A stretch of 64,000 nucleotides of DNA from assembly GCF_032144095.1 (NCBI RefSeq), contig NZ_JAVSNJ010000006.1:76174-140173 (forward strand), written 5' to 3'. The DNA comes from Sphaerochaeta sp032144095 (GTDB taxonomy: Bacteria; Spirochaetota; Spirochaetia; Sphaerochaetales; Sphaerochaetaceae). The translations under genes and the position numbers were made by a program. Positions 33,097 through 41,913 of the stretch are shown one piece after another (the stretch's first letter is position 1; each line of letters begins with the position of its first letter). Under the pieces are notes generated by a model. The model was given only the letters and a program-made list of their open reading frames with translations. It was not told where the DNA came from and ran no database searches.

Positions 33097-34344
33097 ATGC
33101 TGCTTGATATGACCATAGCGAACTTTAAGTCCGTACAGTCGGCCCAGACCATTTCGTTTGAGGCTATTAGGGACAATAGGTTTCCTGAGTCAAAGGTTGT
33201 TGCAGTCAATGATAAGCTCAAGCTTATCAAGACAGCGGCCATCATTGGACCCAACGGTGCCGGTAAAAGCACCTTTGTACGTGCTCTTGAAGCCTTGAAA
33301 GGAATTGTGACCGCACAGGAAGAGACGGAAAATCCGTTGCAGATCCTCAGTGGGACCTCATTTGCCTACTCTGAGGAAAAGGGGCAGCCTGCTACCATCA
33401 TCATCAGGGTGGTTCTTGAGCAGGGTGATGCGAACCAGGACTCCACCATAGCTGTCTACACCTTGAGTGCCGACAGGGAGAAGATCTTTGAGGAGTCCCT
33501 CTTCCACATCGTCGGGCGATCGAAGAAGCTCATGTTTGAACGAAAGCTCAATGAAGAGTCGCTCTTGCTTGACCAGGCCGATCTTTCCTACAAGTATCGT
33601 TTTGGCAAGATGTATCGTGGCGAGAAGAAACGGCTGGTAAGCAAGGTTGACGAGAAACACTCCTTCCTCAGCGCATCCATGGCAAAGGGGAGTGAGACTA
33701 CGCTTCCTCTCTACACCTGGATCAATGACAGCCTACATCTGTTGCCCATGGGTGTCTCCAACCTGAGCGAGAAGTATCTTGTAGCACAGCTGACCGAGCA
33801 TCCCTCGTGGGTTAAGCAGCTGACAAACTTCCTGTGGAGCGTCGACATTACCGATATCCGGGACATCAAGATCAAGGACGACCGGCTCATCTTTGTCCAC
33901 ACCAACGTCACCCAGCACTATGCCTCCTATTTCTCCCTGGAAAGCCTGAGCCTCAGAAGGCTCTGCCTGATCGGGGTGGCCTTCTTTGAGAGCTTCATCA
34001 AGGCAAAGACCCTGGTGATCGATGACTTTGGCATGCTGTTGCATCCGCAGGTCCTGGCACATATTGTGGAGATCTTTGAGGCAAGCAATACTGGCTATGG
34101 CTCCCAGATGCTTGTGGTTGACTGTAACCCCTCACTTCTGCAGCCGGGCCTCATGAGGCGTGACGGCATCTACTTTGCAGAGAAGAACAGTGAAAGTGCA
34201 ACCGTCTATTTCAGTCTGGCAAACTTCAAGTATTCCAAGAATAGGGACCGGACCCAATCGCAGTACTTCAACGGTGCGTTTGGTTCCCTGCCCCTTCTTT
34301 CAGAGTTTTGTTTTGTTGACGGACGAACGGACAAGGAGGTCTGA
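33097..34344 (+). CDS. AAA/ABC-type ATPase, RloA/AbiLi-like with altered catalytic motifs
   Basis: 415 residues, SMC/OLD-like AAA_21 ATPase. Walker A GPNGAGKS is intact (residues 51-58). The expected signature region reads ESLSLRRL (282-289) instead of the usual ESxGTxRL, Walker B is LVIDDF (D309-D310, where a D-E pair is usual), and the switch His (TTH/TSH) is replaced in VVDCN (341-344). The downstream RRDGIYFAEKN and SLANFKYSKNRDRTQSQYFNGAFGSLP segments match the RloA/AbiLi C-terminus closely, so the family is secure. SD AAGGAGG. Two bp separate it from the RloB-like gene. Nucleotide binding is likely; hydrolysis may be slow or lost. Confidence 0.8.
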   Translation: MLLDMTIANFKSVQSAQTISFEAIRDNRFPESKVVAVNDKLKLIKTAAIIGPNGAGKSTFVRALEALKGIVTAQEETENPLQILSGTSFAYSEEKGQPATIIIRVVLEQGDANQDSTIAVYTLSADREKIFEESLFHIVGRSKKLMFERKLNEESLLLDQADLSYKYRFGKMYRGEKKRLVSKVDEKHSFLSASMAKGSETTLPLYTWINDSLHLLPMGVSNLSEKYLVAQLTEHPSWVKQLTNFLWSVDITDIRDIKIKDDRLIFVHTNVTQHYASYFSLESLSLRRLCLIGVAFFESFIKAKTLVIDDFGMLLHPQVLAHIVEIFEASNTGYGSQMLVVDCNPSLLQPGLMRRDGIYFAEKNSESATVYFSLANFKYSKNRDRTQSQYFNGAFGSLPLLSEFCFVDGRTDKEV

Positions 34345-34346
34345 CC

Positions 34347-34988
34347 ATGGCACGCAAAAAAATATCTGACAAGCCGCGCAGGACTATCCTGATCGTAACA
34401 GCAACAGAAGCTGAAGCCTTGTACTTCTCCCAGATGCGCAAGGATTGCCGGTTTTCCAATCTTACCGTGCAGTGGGAGCAGGAGTTCAAGGATCTTGAGC
34501 ATCTCATTACCCTTGCCTCCCGGTACCGTAACAGTGGGAACTACTCGGTTGTCTGGGTCATGTTTGGCCTTGCCGACATGGGTCTTTCACCCTCGGATGT
34601 GAAGGCTCAGCTGGCCTTTGCCAAACAGAAGAAGGTAGGCTTGGCATGGACCAATCCTTCCTTGCCTTTGTGGTTCCTATTGCATACCCAGACACCTCGG
34701 GGGTTCGTGGGTGAGACAAAGCTTATCGAAAGTGCTTTGGCAAAGGCCCTTCCCGGCTATACAGCGGATGCCTCCTACCTCCTGACCGATGGTATGTACC
34801 TGCACCTGAAGCTCTTTCCTTCCAAGGCTAAGGCTGCGCTCAACGCCAACTCGTACAACCGCCTGGTTGAGGAGAAGCTTGGCCTGAGTGCTATTACCCT
34901 GGTTCCGTTGCTCAATGACATCACCGATATCTGCGGGCTTGCCGACCTTACACATAACCAGAAGCAGCTTGGCATGAATAAGGGGTAA
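34347..34988 (+). CDS. RloB/AbiLii-like protein with degenerate Toprim active site
   Basis: 213 residues. The RloB hallmark block AWTNPSLPLWFLLH (100-113) is present, as is the N-terminal strand ILIVTATEAEALYF (14-27). RloB proteins normally show a Toprim-like Glu motif (roughly CEGExTEPxYF) and a FDRD acidic motif. Here the first reads TATEAEALYF and the second VWVMFGLADM (69-78), so most of the metal-binding acids are absent. A strong AAGGAGG precedes the ATG, and the gene is coupled to the ATPase. In AbiL and PARIS-like systems the partner is a toxic nuclease; this version may be catalytically inactive. Confidence 0.72.
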   Translation: MARKKISDKPRRTILIVTATEAEALYFSQMRKDCRFSNLTVQWEQEFKDLEHLITLASRYRNSGNYSVVWVMFGLADMGLSPSDVKAQLAFAKQKKVGLAWTNPSLPLWFLLHTQTPRGFVGETKLIESALAKALPGYTADASYLLTDGMYLHLKLFPSKAKAALNANSYNRLVEEKLGLSAITLVPLLNDITDICGLADLTHNQKQLGMNKG

Positions 34989-34994
34989 GAGCCT

Positions 34995-35882
34995 GTGAAT
35001 GGATTAACGTTGCTGGTATACATGCTCTCGTTTGCGCTGGGGTGCATGACCTTGGCCCTTGCAATTGTGTACGGCATGCATACCAAGCACCAATGGACAA
35101 AGTATTTCATAGTCTGTCATGCATCCCTCTTGGGATGCATGATGCTTCTTGCCCTGCAGTTCATTTCCGATCTGTTTCTTGTTGGGACGGCTTCGGTCGT
35201 GGTGCGGTACGTCATAGGGGCTGTCTTCATAGCGGATGTAGCCTTTCTTACGGTCTTTATCCCCTATTTCACGACATGGGTCATCGCCCATCCCTGGCGC
35301 CATCCCTACAAGGCCCTGTTCTTCGTCCTCGCTTTCATCTATCTTGCACTGGGCGTCCTCTATGCGGTGACGGAGACGAAACTCTTCAATGACCTGATGA
35401 TCTTGCTGTTCGTCTTTGTTGTTGGCTTTTGTCTGGTGATCATGCTCAAGAATCTGGGTTCCATCGAAAACAAGACAGCCCGGGCCTCCTGCATCTCCAT
35501 CATCATCGTCAGTGCAGCGATGCTGCCCTCAATCTTGTTGTCTTTGGTATTTCCCTCCCTCAAGCCGTTGATGTATGGGGTCTATTTCCTCGCTTTTTCC
35601 ATCACCATCATGACATTCCTGTTCATGGAGTTCGTGAGGATGGGAAGGGAGAACGCCGTTGGGAAGAAGAGCCTTGCTTTGGAGGACCTGGAACTGTACC
35701 ATATAACCGAGCGTGAGTTTGCGGTAATCCAGCTTATCAGCAATGGCCACACCAACAAGGAGATAGCTGCAGACCTTGGCATCAGTGCGAATACGGTCAA
35801 CAACCATGTCGCAAATATCTTCTCCAAGACAAAAGTACGCAGTAGGATTGACTTGTTGAATCTGCTCAAGCAATCCTGGTAA
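34995..35882 (+). CDS. Membrane-bound LuxR-type transcription regulator
   Basis: 295 residues. About seven transmembrane helices occupy residues 1-215, followed by a C-terminal LuxR/GerE helix-turn-helix (ITEREFAVIQLISNGHTNKEIAADLGISANTVNNHV). This 7TM-LuxR layout suggests direct control of transcription in response to a membrane or extracellular signal, without a separate kinase. It starts at GTG 34995, 6 bp after the RloB-like stop, with a weak ribosome site, so it is probably cotranscribed with the RloA/RloB-like pair. It precedes an alpha/beta hydrolase gene. Confidence 0.85.
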   Translation: MNGLTLLVYMLSFALGCMTLALAIVYGMHTKHQWTKYFIVCHASLLGCMMLLALQFISDLFLVGTASVVVRYVIGAVFIADVAFLTVFIPYFTTWVIAHPWRHPYKALFFVLAFIYLALGVLYAVTETKLFNDLMILLFVFVVGFCLVIMLKNLGSIENKTARASCISIIIVSAAMLPSILLSLVFPSLKPLMYGVYFLAFSITIMTFLFMEFVRMGRENAVGKKSLALEDLELYHITEREFAVIQLISNGHTNKEIAADLGISANTVNNHVANIFSKTKVRSRIDLLNLLKQSW

Positions 35883-35892
35883 GGAGGCGAGG

Positions 35893-36732
35893 ATGCACAT
35901 CAGCTATGAGGTATTTCCCTGGACCAAGAACCACTACCAGGACTTGGCTCCGGTACGCAAGTGTGCCCGTCCTTGGCAGATGGTCCATGAGACCCGAGCC
36001 GAAATTGCCGTTCTTCTCGTCCATGGCTTTTCAGGGTATCCTGGGGAGCTTATCCGACCTGGGACTGACTTGTATGAGGCTGGTTTCGATGTCTATACCC
36101 CGCGTCTGCCAGGCCATGGCACCAGCGGTAGGGACTTTCTTGCCTCCAAGGCCGAGGATTGGATAGGGACGATCTACGATGCGTACGGCTCGCTTGCAAA
36201 ATCGTACAAGCGTGTCTATCTGGTAGGGCATTCGATGGGAGGCGCCATTGCAACCATCATTGCCGATGCCTTCGATGTAGAACGGCTTGCACTTCTGGCT
36301 CCTGCCCTGCTGCTTCCTTCCATTCCCGTGGGAAAGCTCAGATTGGTCCGTCATTTTGTCAAGAGACGGAAAGTGAGTTGGGAAAGCGATCCCACCTATC
36401 ACTTCTACTACGAGGGGGATGGGGACGATGACCTGTTCCTTGGCTCGGAGTACTGGTCCTACATCTATCCAAAGGCCGTTTGGGAGTTGGAACGGGTACG
36501 CCGCCAGGCTGTTGCCTCCCTTGGCCATCTGCTCTCCGATACACTGGTCATCAGTGGGGGTTTGGACAAGACAGTCCCCCAAAAGGCCAGCGCTCTGGTC
36601 ACCGATAGGGGGAAGGGCAAGAACAGGCATCTGCACATTCCTGCTGCCTCCCACTTCATGCCCTATGACAAGGATCTGGCTGCTCAGGATACCGCGATAA
36701 AGAGTGTGGTTGAGTGGTTTGAAAAAGGGTGA
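35893..36732 (+). CDS. Alpha/beta hydrolase (carboxylesterase/monoacylglycerol-lipase-like)
   Basis: 279 residues. The oxyanion-hole motif VLLVHGFSGYPGEL, nucleophile elbow VGHSMGG, acid in SGGLDKTVP, and catalytic His in AASHFMPYDKD complete the triad. There is no signal peptide, so it is cytoplasmic. Closest in layout to Est30-like carboxylesterases. SD is a strong AAGGAGGCGAGG. It is the last gene of the run that starts at 32.4 kb and is followed by a perfect bidirectional terminator. Confidence 0.88.
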   Translation: MHISYEVFPWTKNHYQDLAPVRKCARPWQMVHETRAEIAVLLVHGFSGYPGELIRPGTDLYEAGFDVYTPRLPGHGTSGRDFLASKAEDWIGTIYDAYGSLAKSYKRVYLVGHSMGGAIATIIADAFDVERLALLAPALLLPSIPVGKLRLVRHFVKRRKVSWESDPTYHFYYEGDGDDDLFLGSEYWSYIYPKAVWELERVRRQAVASLGHLLSDTLVISGGLDKTVPQKASALVTDRGKGKNRHLHIPAASHFMPYDKDLAAQDTAIKSVVEWFEKG

Positions 36733-36770
36733 TGTATCTGGTTGTCCAGATGGATGGATTGCAAATGGGG

Positions 36771-36804
36771 GCGTAAGGAAAAAGAGTCTTTCCTTACGCT
36801 TTTG
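36771..36804. terminator. Bidirectional rho-independent terminator
   Basis: An 11-bp perfect stem (36771-36781 with 36789-36799), 7-nt loop, followed by CTTTTGTTTT on the plus strand. It ends the hydrolase gene and overlaps the stop codon of the convergent HD gene. Confidence 0.92.
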
Positions 36805-37519
36805 TTTTGAAGTGGAGCACGACCCGATTTTTTAGCAGTGCATAATACTCATAGGTTGCCGAGATCTTGTCACTGAGGGAGACGACAAAGCTCTCCTTGT
36901 ATCTGGGTAGCGCATGCGTCTTGGGGAACATGTGCTTGACTATGATGTCCGCCTCAAGTTCGCTTACCTCAAATTGCCTGCGGGCATTCTCCAGTGCTAT
37001 AAAGGGGTGCTCTTTCCCGTGCAGGCTCTTGCTGCTGTCGTTTGCCTTGCGCTCCCTCCAGTCGTAGAGGAAGAAGTCGTGCAACAGTCCACCTCGTGCT
37101 GCAGACCTGTAGTCGAGGCCAAGGGCCTTTGCAATGGCATAGGAGATATAGGAAACCCGGATCACGTGGTCATAGATGTGGTCGGTATGGTGGTAGAAGC
37201 TCTTGAGTTTGGCAAACTCCTTGTTTCGGAGGATATCGTCTACAAGCAGGATGAACTCCTTGCGTTTCGGCCTGGCAAGGAGGAAGGGTATCCTCTCCCT
37301 TCGGGCCATGGTGCTGTAGAGATGGTAGGCTGCCAAGAGGTTGACCAGGGAGAATACCAAAAAGAATATGGTGGTCGTGCCCGAAAAGAGAGCACGGGTA
37401 AGTGCAAGGTTGTTGGCAAGGAAAAGCAGTACAAATAGGGTAGCGGGGATAGTGAAAAACCTTAGTAGCTGACTGTGGTTGCCTTCTCCGAATGCTGTTG
37501 CAGTGGGAATTGCGTTCAG
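36794..37519 (-). CDS. Membrane protein with HD phosphohydrolase domain (possible CTG start)
   Basis: About 241 residues if translation starts at CTG 37519. Two N-terminal helices (LLRFFTIPATLFVLLFLANN; a second near TTTIFFLVFSLVNLLAAYH) lead into an HD domain with HTDHIYDHVIRV, LLHDFFLYDW, KEHPFIALENA and KHMFPKTHALP, giving the metal-binding His/Asp set. Substrate is unknown. The open frame extends upstream to an ATG at 37726, but that stretch lacks homology-like character and contains a promoter (TTGACC-16 bp-TATAGG). An SD, CTTTGGAGG, lies 7 nt before the CTG, which is why I place the start there. Confidence 0.7.
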   Translation of the reverse strand: MNAIPTATAFGEGNHSQLLRFFTIPATLFVLLFLANNLALTRALFSGTTTIFFLVFSLVNLLAAYHLYSTMARRERIPFLLARPKRKEFILLVDDILRNKEFAKLKSFYHHTDHIYDHVIRVSYISYAIAKALGLDYRSAARGGLLHDFFLYDWRERKANDSSKSLHGKEHPFIALENARRQFEVSELEADIIVKHMFPKTHALPRYKESFVVSLSDKISATYEYYALLKNRVVLHFKTKA

Positions 37520-37550
37520 GGTTGTTCCTCCAAAGAATAATCTGTTGAAC

Positions 37551-37578
37551 CCTATACCAAATGAAGAATTAGGGTCAA
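37551..37578 (-). promoter_or_regulatory. Promoter of the HD-domain gene
   Basis: Minus strand: TTGACC (plus-strand 37573-37578), 16 bp, TATAGG (37551-37556). It lies within the longer open frame of the HD gene, arguing against the upstream ATGs as starts. Confidence 0.55.
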
Positions 37579-37745
37579 TGGTATGGCCTGCCACCATATC
37601 CATACTGTTTGCATATTGGCAGTTTTGTCCAAAGGATTTTTTGGTATGCATACCTGAGGTGATTATCCGGGATGGTCGGTTGGCCCCCCTTTCTCCGTTT
37701 CTGTTCTTTTGGTTTGCTGAACGCATCCTAAAACCAGGTTCATTG

Positions 37746-37774
37746 TTGCCATAAACTCATATTTGCGGTACAAC
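37746..37774 (+). promoter_or_regulatory. Promoter of the gltX-glyS-tyrS cluster
   Basis: TTGCCA at 37746-37751, 17 bp, TACAAC at 37769-37774, leaving a ~20-nt leader with AAGGAG before the gltX ATG. Confidence 0.55.
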
Positions 37775-37801
37775 AGTAGCATTGAGAAGGAGTATATCCT
37801 G

Positions 37802-39283
37802 ATGGAAGTTAGAGTACGTTACGCCCCATCTCCGACCGGTCTGCAGCATATCGGTGGAGTGAGGACTGCATTGTTCAATTATTTTTTTGCCCGGGCCAAT
37901 GGGGGAAAATTCATCCTCCGGGTCGAGGACACCGACCAGGAGCGTTATAGCGACGAATCACTGCAGGATTTGTATGACACCCTTGCCTGGCTTGGGATCA
38001 AGTGGGACGAAGGTCCTTTGGTGGGAGGCCCGTATGGCCCCTATGTGCAGAGTGAACGATTCGATCTCTACAAGAAGTACGCCGAACAGCTTGTCTCTGA
38101 TGGGAAAGCCTATCATTGCTACTGTACCGAAGAGCGTTTGGAAACCCTGCGCGCAGAACAACAGGCAGCAAAAAGCGAGATGCAAGGCTATGACCGGCGT
38201 TGTTCCAACCTGACTGACGAGCAGAGGGCGGAGCATGAGAGCCAGGGTCTGAGGAGCGTCATCCGTCTCAAGGTCCCTATGGAGGGAAAGACTACTATCC
38301 ATGATGTGCTCATGGGTGACATAACCAGGCGCAACCGTGATGTGAGTCCCGATCCTGTCCTGCTGAAAAGCGATGGGTTTCCCACCTACCATCTCGCCAA
38401 TGTGATCGATGACCATATGATGGGCATCACCCACATCATGCGAGCCCAGGAGTGGATTCCTTCTGGTCCCCTGCACATCCTGCTCTATGAGGCATTCGGT
38501 TGGGATCCCCCCCTGTACTGCCATCTTCCTATGGTGATGGGCAAGGATGGCCAGAAGCTCTCCAAGCGTCATGGTTCCACTTCGGTTCGGGACTTCAGGC
38601 TGAAGGGATACCTTCCTGAGGCATTGATGAACTATGTGAGCATGGTGGGCTGGTCCTATGATGGACAGAGGGAGTTCTTTACCAAGGAGGAGCTTGAAAG
38701 CGTCTTTACCCTGGAAAAGATCAACAAGGCCCCCGGGGTGTTCGACTACAAGAAACTTGACTGGTTCAACGGTCAGTATATCCGTCAGAAAAGCGATGGG
38801 GAGCTCTCCTCCCTGTTGCTCCCCTATCTGGTGGAGGCTGGGTTTGTCTCCTTGCCTCTCTCGGAGGAGCAGAAGGAGAAGTTCGCTGCTTTGGTTCCTG
38901 TCGTGAAGGAGAGGCTCAAGGTCCTCTCTGATGTGGTCCCCCTTTCCAGCTTTCTCTTTGAGGAGCCGACCTACGAGGACCTCTCCTTGTTCGTGGCAAA
39001 GGGTGCAACCCCTGCTCTTGCCCTCAAGGCCTTGGAGGGCTCCTATGCCATCCTGAAGAAGGGCCTGTCTGAAGGGAAGGGTAGCGAGGAGATGGAAAAG
39101 GAGATGGTCAGCCTGGCAGAAGAGCTGGGAACCAAGATCAACGGGGTGTTCATGCCCCTGAGGGTGGCTCTTACCGGTAGTCTGGTGAGCCTTCCGCTAT
39201 TTGATTCGATCTACCTGCTTGGGCAGGAGAAGACATTCGCAAGAATTGATACAGCATTGGCATTGCTGAGAAGTGAGGGTTGA
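37802..39283 (+). CDS. gltX: Glutamyl-tRNA synthetase
   Basis: 493 residues, class I. It starts VRVRYAPSPTG with the HIGH-like LQHIGGVRTALFN and has the KLSKRH version of KMSKS. The gene precedes glyS and tyrS in what looks like a three-synthetase operon. Because the window also encodes tRNA-Gln(UUG), and no glnS is seen, GltX could be non-discriminating; gatCAB is not in the window, so this is open. ATG 37802 follows AAGGAG. Confidence 0.95.
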   Translation: MEVRVRYAPSPTGLQHIGGVRTALFNYFFARANGGKFILRVEDTDQERYSDESLQDLYDTLAWLGIKWDEGPLVGGPYGPYVQSERFDLYKKYAEQLVSDGKAYHCYCTEERLETLRAEQQAAKSEMQGYDRRCSNLTDEQRAEHESQGLRSVIRLKVPMEGKTTIHDVLMGDITRRNRDVSPDPVLLKSDGFPTYHLANVIDDHMMGITHIMRAQEWIPSGPLHILLYEAFGWDPPLYCHLPMVMGKDGQKLSKRHGSTSVRDFRLKGYLPEALMNYVSMVGWSYDGQREFFTKEELESVFTLEKINKAPGVFDYKKLDWFNGQYIRQKSDGELSSLLLPYLVEAGFVSLPLSEEQKEKFAALVPVVKERLKVLSDVVPLSSFLFEEPTYEDLSLFVAKGATPALALKALEGSYAILKKGLSEGKGSEEMEKEMVSLAEELGTKINGVFMPLRVALTGSLVSLPLFDSIYLLGQEKTFARIDTALALLRSEG

Positions 39284-39287
39284 GGGT

Positions 39288-40619
39288 ATGGCTGAAGTAA
39301 CCATGGATAAGATTGTCTCCTTGTGTAAGCGTCGTGGATTCATTTTCCAGTCGAGCGAGATTTATGGTGGGTTGAACGGCGCCTATGACTACGGTCCAAT
39401 GGGTGTCCAGTTGAAGAACAACATCAGGGACTTCTGGTGGAAGGAAATGACTCAGATCCATGACGACATCGTCGGTCTCGACGCTTCCATCCTGATGCAT
39501 CCCCGCGTTTGGGAGGCCAGCGGCCACGTATCGAACTTCACCGACCCCATGGTGGACTGCAAGCAGTGCAAGTCCCGTTTCAGGGCCGACCAGATCGACC
39601 TCAAGGGTGCATGCCCTACCTGTGGTACCAAGGATAGCTTTACCGAGCCGAGAAACTTCAACCTGATGTTTGCCACCCATATTGGTGCGGACTCCGATTC
39701 GGCCTCCACCATCTACCTCAGGCCTGAGACTGCCCAGGGTATCTATGTGGATTTCAAGAACGTAGTCCAGTCAAGCAGGGTAAAGATTCCCTTTGGCATC
39801 GCCCAGGTCGGCAAATCCTTCCGCAATGAGATCACGACCAAGAACTTCATCTTCCGTTCCTGTGAATTTGAGCAGATGGAGATGCAGTGGTTCTGCAAGC
39901 CTGGTAGCGACGAAAAGTGGTTCGCCTACTGGAGAGAGCAGAGGATGGCCTTCTACGAAAAGATGGGCATCCGCCTCTCTTGCCTTCGCTGGCACCAGCA
40001 TGGGCCGGACGAACTTGCCTTCTATGCCAAGGATGCCTATGACATCCAGTTCCTCTTCCCCATGGGATGGCAGGAGCTAGAGGGTGTGCATAGCCGTACT
40101 GACTATGACCTTACCCAGCATCAGACCTTCAGCGGCAAGGAGATGAACTATCTTGACCCTGAGACCAACGAGCGCTACATCCCCTATGTGGTGGAGACCT
40201 CGGCAGGTCTTACCCGCAATGTGCTGATGGCCCTCAGCGATGCCTATGACGAGGAGACCCTTGATGGTGGCGATGTCCGCACCGTCCTGCACTTCCACCC
40301 CCGTATCGCCCCGGTCACCGTTGCCGTGTTGCCACTGGTGAAGAAGGATGGAATTGCCGATTTTGCCTCCAAGCTGGAAAAAGAGTTGCGTGATGACTTT
40401 GTCACCTTCTTCGATGTCAGCGGAGCCATTGGCAGGCGCTATCGCCGCATGGATGAGATCGGGACCCCGTATTGTGTTACTGTCGATTATGATACCCTTG
40501 CCGACAACACCGTGACGCTACGCTTCCGCGACAGCATGGAGCAGGTAAGGGTTCCCATTGCAGAGTTGGTTGCCACCATCAAGAAGGCGACCAAAGAGTA
40601 CAAGAGAGTAGAGGCCTAA
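39288..40619 (+). CDS. glyS: Glycyl-tRNA synthetase, homodimeric class II
   Basis: 443 residues, the single-chain alpha2 type (not the alpha/beta form). Motifs include IFQSSEIYGGLNGAYDYGPMG at the N-terminus, a Cys-rich zinc-like insertion DCKQCKSRFRAD...CPTCG, class II motif 2 around RNEITTKNFIFRSCEFEQME, and VVETSAGLTRNVLM. It charges tRNA-Gly. ATG 39288 lies 4 bp after the gltX stop, so the two are cotranscribed. Confidence 0.95.
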   Translation: MAEVTMDKIVSLCKRRGFIFQSSEIYGGLNGAYDYGPMGVQLKNNIRDFWWKEMTQIHDDIVGLDASILMHPRVWEASGHVSNFTDPMVDCKQCKSRFRADQIDLKGACPTCGTKDSFTEPRNFNLMFATHIGADSDSASTIYLRPETAQGIYVDFKNVVQSSRVKIPFGIAQVGKSFRNEITTKNFIFRSCEFEQMEMQWFCKPGSDEKWFAYWREQRMAFYEKMGIRLSCLRWHQHGPDELAFYAKDAYDIQFLFPMGWQELEGVHSRTDYDLTQHQTFSGKEMNYLDPETNERYIPYVVETSAGLTRNVLMALSDAYDEETLDGGDVRTVLHFHPRIAPVTVAVLPLVKKDGIADFASKLEKELRDDFVTFFDVSGAIGRRYRRMDEIGTPYCVTVDYDTLADNTVTLRFRDSMEQVRVPIAELVATIKKATKEYKRVEA

Positions 40620-40620
40620 C

Positions 40621-41877
40621 ATGAATCGAGCACTTCAGACCTTGGTGGACCGCGGGTTCATCAAGGCATGTACGGATTGGGATGCACTCAGTGCACTGAT
40701 GGACAAAGAGAGCGTAACCTTCTATGTGGGGGCCGACCCTACAGGGAAGTCCCTGCATATCGGGCACATGGTACCCTTTTTTGCCATGCACCACCTGCAG
40801 CTAGCCGGGCATAATCCCATTGCCCTGGTTGGCGGTGGTACTGCCATGATCGGGGACCCGTCGGGAAAGACAGAGCTTCGCAAGATGCTGACCCCTGAGG
40901 AGGTCGCCTCCAACTGTGCATCCATCAAGGAGCAGCTGGGTACTGTCGTCGATTTCTCGGAAGTTCCAGAACCCGGGGTCGGAAAGGCTGTGATGCTCAA
41001 CAATGCAGACTGGCTTACCAACCTGAACTACATCGATTTCCTTCGGGAGATCGGGCGCCACTTCTCCGTAAACAGGATGCTTACCTTCGAGTCCTATAAG
41101 GCAAGGCTTGAGCGTGGGCTTTCGTTCATTGAGTTCAACTACCAGCTTTTGCAGTCCTATGACTTCCTTACCCTCTATCGCGACCATGGCTGTCGCCTTC
41201 AGATCGGCGGGGATGACCAGTGGGGCAATATTGTTGCAGGCATCGACCTCATCAGGAAGACTGAGAGTGCAGAGTGTTATGGCCTGACCTTCAACCTCAT
41301 AGCCCGTTCCGATGGACAGAAGATGGGCAAGAGTGAGAAGGGGGCTGTATTCCTAGACCCCACGCTCTTCTCCCCCTATGACTTCTATCAGTACTGGCGA
41401 AATGTAAACGACGAGGATGCCATCAGGTTCCTCAAGCTCTTTACCTTTCTGCCCCTCGATGAGATTGCCCAGTACGAGAAGGAAGGGGTCAACGTCAACG
41501 ATGCAAAGGCCCGTCTTGCCTATGAGCAGACTGCGATCATCCACGGCGTCGAAGAGGCTGAGAAAGCCAGGACTGCTGCACAGGCGATGTTTGGCTCTGC
41601 CAACCTCGGTTCAGAGGGTAGGGATGGCATGCCGACCCTGGAACTGGAAAAAGAGAGGCTTGAAGCGGGTATCCCCGTCCTGGAGCTGTTCTCCATGACA
41701 GACCTCGCTGCCACAAACAGCGATGCCCGCCGCCTGGTCAATGGTGGAGGAGCCTGGATTGGGGATGCCAAGATTGGGGATCCTAAGAGTGTCATCGACC
41801 TCTCATATCTGGATGAGTTCGGTGAACTGTTGCTCCGGGCAGGGAAAAAACGGTACTTTAGGGTGGTGGTAAAATAA
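40621..41877 (+). CDS. tyrS: Tyrosyl-tRNA synthetase
   Basis: 418 residues, class I. The HIGH motif is SLHIGHMVPF, the tyrosine-binding region is QIGGDDQWGNIVAGIDL, and the KMSKS loop is KMGKSEKGA. A C-terminal S4 RNA-binding domain is present (TDLAATNSDARRLVNGGGAWIG). It starts 1 bp after the glyS stop. A weak hairpin (41879-41896) with a short U-stretch follows; it may end the synthetase operon. Confidence 0.95.
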   Translation: MNRALQTLVDRGFIKACTDWDALSALMDKESVTFYVGADPTGKSLHIGHMVPFFAMHHLQLAGHNPIALVGGGTAMIGDPSGKTELRKMLTPEEVASNCASIKEQLGTVVDFSEVPEPGVGKAVMLNNADWLTNLNYIDFLREIGRHFSVNRMLTFESYKARLERGLSFIEFNYQLLQSYDFLTLYRDHGCRLQIGGDDQWGNIVAGIDLIRKTESAECYGLTFNLIARSDGQKMGKSEKGAVFLDPTLFSPYDFYQYWRNVNDEDAIRFLKLFTFLPLDEIAQYEKEGVNVNDAKARLAYEQTAIIHGVEEAEKARTAAQAMFGSANLGSEGRDGMPTLELEKERLEAGIPVLELFSMTDLAATNSDARRLVNGGGAWIGDAKIGDPKSVIDLSYLDEFGELLLRAGKKRYFRVVVK

Positions 41878-41913
41878 AAACCAGGCTTTTCTGGTTGAAT
41901 TGGGAGATATGCG

